Source: Bisporella sp. PMI_857 (Eukaryota; Ascomycota; Leotiomycetes; Helotiales; Helotiaceae). Taken from it: a stretch of DNA of 64,000 nucleotides. The position numbers and the translations under genes are program-made. Every line of letters begins with the position of its first letter. Position 1 is the first letter of the stretch. The notes beneath the pieces are model-generated. The model saw nothing but the letters and a program-made list of their open reading frames with translations, was not told where the DNA came from and did no database searches. Location of the stretch: NCBI GenBank assembly GCA_021307315.1, contig JAJSPD010000018.1, positions 558,001-622,000 on the forward strand, in the 5' to 3' direction. Positions 62,801 to 64,000 of the stretch are shown here, piece after piece.

Positions 62801-63720
62801 AAATCCCGATTCACAATAATACCACGCAGCCACAACAAGATGTTCAAATTCAACAGGTTCCTCACAAAACACTGGCTTCCCAGAACCCACCGAATCCCCA
62901 GAATGGATCAGCTGGCCAAAACGCTCACGTAAGTGGTCAAGCACCACAAGTGCTACCGCAAGTTTTATCTCATCAGCCTACATCTGATTCCAAAACTTCA
63001 ATACAAGATGATACTGCTCCATGGGGGGGCTTCTTAGAGAGGTTCAAGCCTATTATGGTCAGTTCATTGATGGGTAAATCGGCGAATCCTGAGGCAGTGG
63101 TTGAATCAGCAATAAACAGGCTACTAGGAAAAACTAGCGAGAGCATGACTACGGGTAATCTTCAGGAAGAACAAGAGGAGACTCGAATTTTTGAGACCAT
63201 GAAAAATGCATTGAAGGGCATTCCGTTGTTCGATTACGGCGCAGTGTCAGCGAGAAGATCTGAAGCAGAAGATCAACGATCTGTCCAAGCACATCAATCA
63301 CCAGTGAACAATGACGCTAGAGATGATCACGCAGCTCCCAAATCTCCTACTACCACAGGTCACGGGGTGTCAAGCCCGTCTATTTCAAGGCCATTGGTCA
63401 TAGGTCAGGAGATTTCTATTCCGAATGGAACCTTTCTTACCAATGCCTTGCCGAAGGCTCCTGCTACGGAGACTGATGTTGTTGGTCCTCAAGGCAGTGC
63501 GTTGTCGCCCAACTCCGAATCTATCAACACACATAGCATGAATGGTGCCAGCACAACACAGGCAGTTCTCAGTGAAAAGGAACCTGCAGGACAGAAAAGG
63601 GCCTACGACTCGGCGGATGAATGGTCAGAACGAGAGACGAAGAGACGGGCAATTGAGCCCGAGAATGCAGAGCAGATTAAACAAGAGTGCCTGCCGGCAG
63701 TTTCGGTTGGGAATCCGTGA
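59825..63720 (+). CDS. FHL1: FHL1-like FHA/forkhead transcription factor
   Basis: Exons 59825-60418 and 60523-63720 flank a 104-nt intron and give 1263 residues. The junction yields SAYAKLVFEDSEFYMTTYSI, the start of a forkhead-associated (FHA) domain. The domain is interrupted by a basic/Ser insert (KKRKLKKASKKSKSTGSSS) and resumes at PHECPHVPIHPP, SISRDHVTIRF (about residue 370) and VLGRNGAFIDEQF. An acidic run follows, then two AT-hook-like motifs (RGPGRPPKNG near 553, KVGRPRIHPRP near 601). The forkhead domain spans about 675-765 (PSANYVTLIYDALTESKAG, SLPQLYRAIQRKYPYF, then SGWQSSVRHNLSQHAAF). The rest is a Pro/Gln/Ser-rich tail. This FHA-plus-forkhead order is that of Fhl1, which in yeast sits at ribosomal protein gene promoters; the role here is inferred from it. 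Confidence 0.88.
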
Positions 63721-64000
63721 ATTGTAGGGAACCGGTGTTATGTTTTACGAATGTGAAATGTGTGGCATATGATTGGGGGAACAAAAAGCATTATGCTTTC
63801 AGGAGTTTGGGGGTTTTCGATGGGTCAAAGCATTAAAGGCATGGGATGGCACAGCATTTGTAGCGTGTTGCAGGATTGGCACACTCTTGCAAGGCGTTTT
63901 TGATATCCAACTGGAGTTGGCGGCTCAGCATATATCTTGGTTGAGGTGGCCACTAGTGCTCTATACATAGTCTGTCAGACATATAAAATATGCAAGAAAC
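63721..64000 (+). other. 3' flank of the FHL1-like gene
   Basis: 280 bp to the window edge. Likely 3' UTR and terminator region; no further gene start seen. Confidence 0.5.

Noticed and set aside
1..64000. tRNA, rRNA or CRISPR features
   Set aside because: No cloverleaf-type B-box with matching A-box, rRNA core or regular spacer array noticed by eye; a tRNAscan or Infernal run would be decisive.

Overview
The window is nuclear DNA of a filamentous ascomycete (Pezizomycotina). Genes are interrupted by many short GT..AG introns, mostly 44-90 nt, often with CTAAC or CTGAC-like branch points. Gene order is unrelated between neighbours, and several protein families are typical of this group. A few details, such as a 60S L19 protein whose N-terminus reads [10 protein letters not shown] after a doubled start, make a leotiomycete plausible, but that placement is inference. 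Exon coordinates below were worked out by eye from splice signals and conserved protein continuity.

Layout, left to right. 1-700 (-): 5' part of a SNF2-type DNA-dependent ATPase gene that runs off the window. 1060-2513 (-): RluA-type RNA pseudouridine synthase of the Pus9/Rib2 kind. 2945-3719 (+): hotdog thioesterase. 4443-6516 (+): nine-exon MFS transporter of the Dal5/allantoate permease type. 6.5-9.3 kb: no recognisable gene. 9322-11080 (-): Ima1/Samp1-like inner nuclear membrane protein. 12181-13019 (+): ALG14. 13223-14018 (-): mitoribosomal mS23/Rsm25. 14360-16195 (+): mitochondrial PPR-like protein. 18147-19868 (-): Ser/Pro-rich protein of unknown function. 20836-22130: an intact Tc1/mariner transposon. 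24379-26273 (-): ten-exon polynucleotide kinase 3'-phosphatase. 26.3-31.4 kb: gene-poor and AT-rich. 31464-31874 (+): small GRGGAGN-repeat protein (DUF3602). 34188-35501 (-): ARP1 (dynactin). 35970-37740 (-): mitochondrial serine hydroxymethyltransferase. 38969-39714 (-): RPL19. 40295-48490 (-): GCN1. 49129-54453 (+): DHX29-like DExH helicase in eleven exons. 54823-57207 (-): unrecognised proline-rich protein. 59825-63720 (+): FHL1-like FHA/forkhead transcription factor.

Functionally this is a housekeeping neighbourhood. Translation and its control appear repeatedly (RPL19, GCN1, DHX29-like helicase, mS23, pseudouridine synthase, and FHL1, which in yeast controls ribosomal protein genes). DNA repair appears twice (PNKP and the SNF2 fragment). 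No gene cluster, CRISPR array, virus or secondary-metabolite system is visible. The only clearly mobile item is the Tc1/mariner copy, which looks recent: perfect 44-bp inverted repeats, TA target duplication and an uninterrupted transposase. I did not find a convincing new biological system. The more unusual items are that element, a possible internal promoter and shortened isoform of the DHX29-like helicase, two orphan proteins, a duplicated AT-rich repeat upstream of the IMA1-like gene, and an unassigned GC-richer open island near 33 kb.
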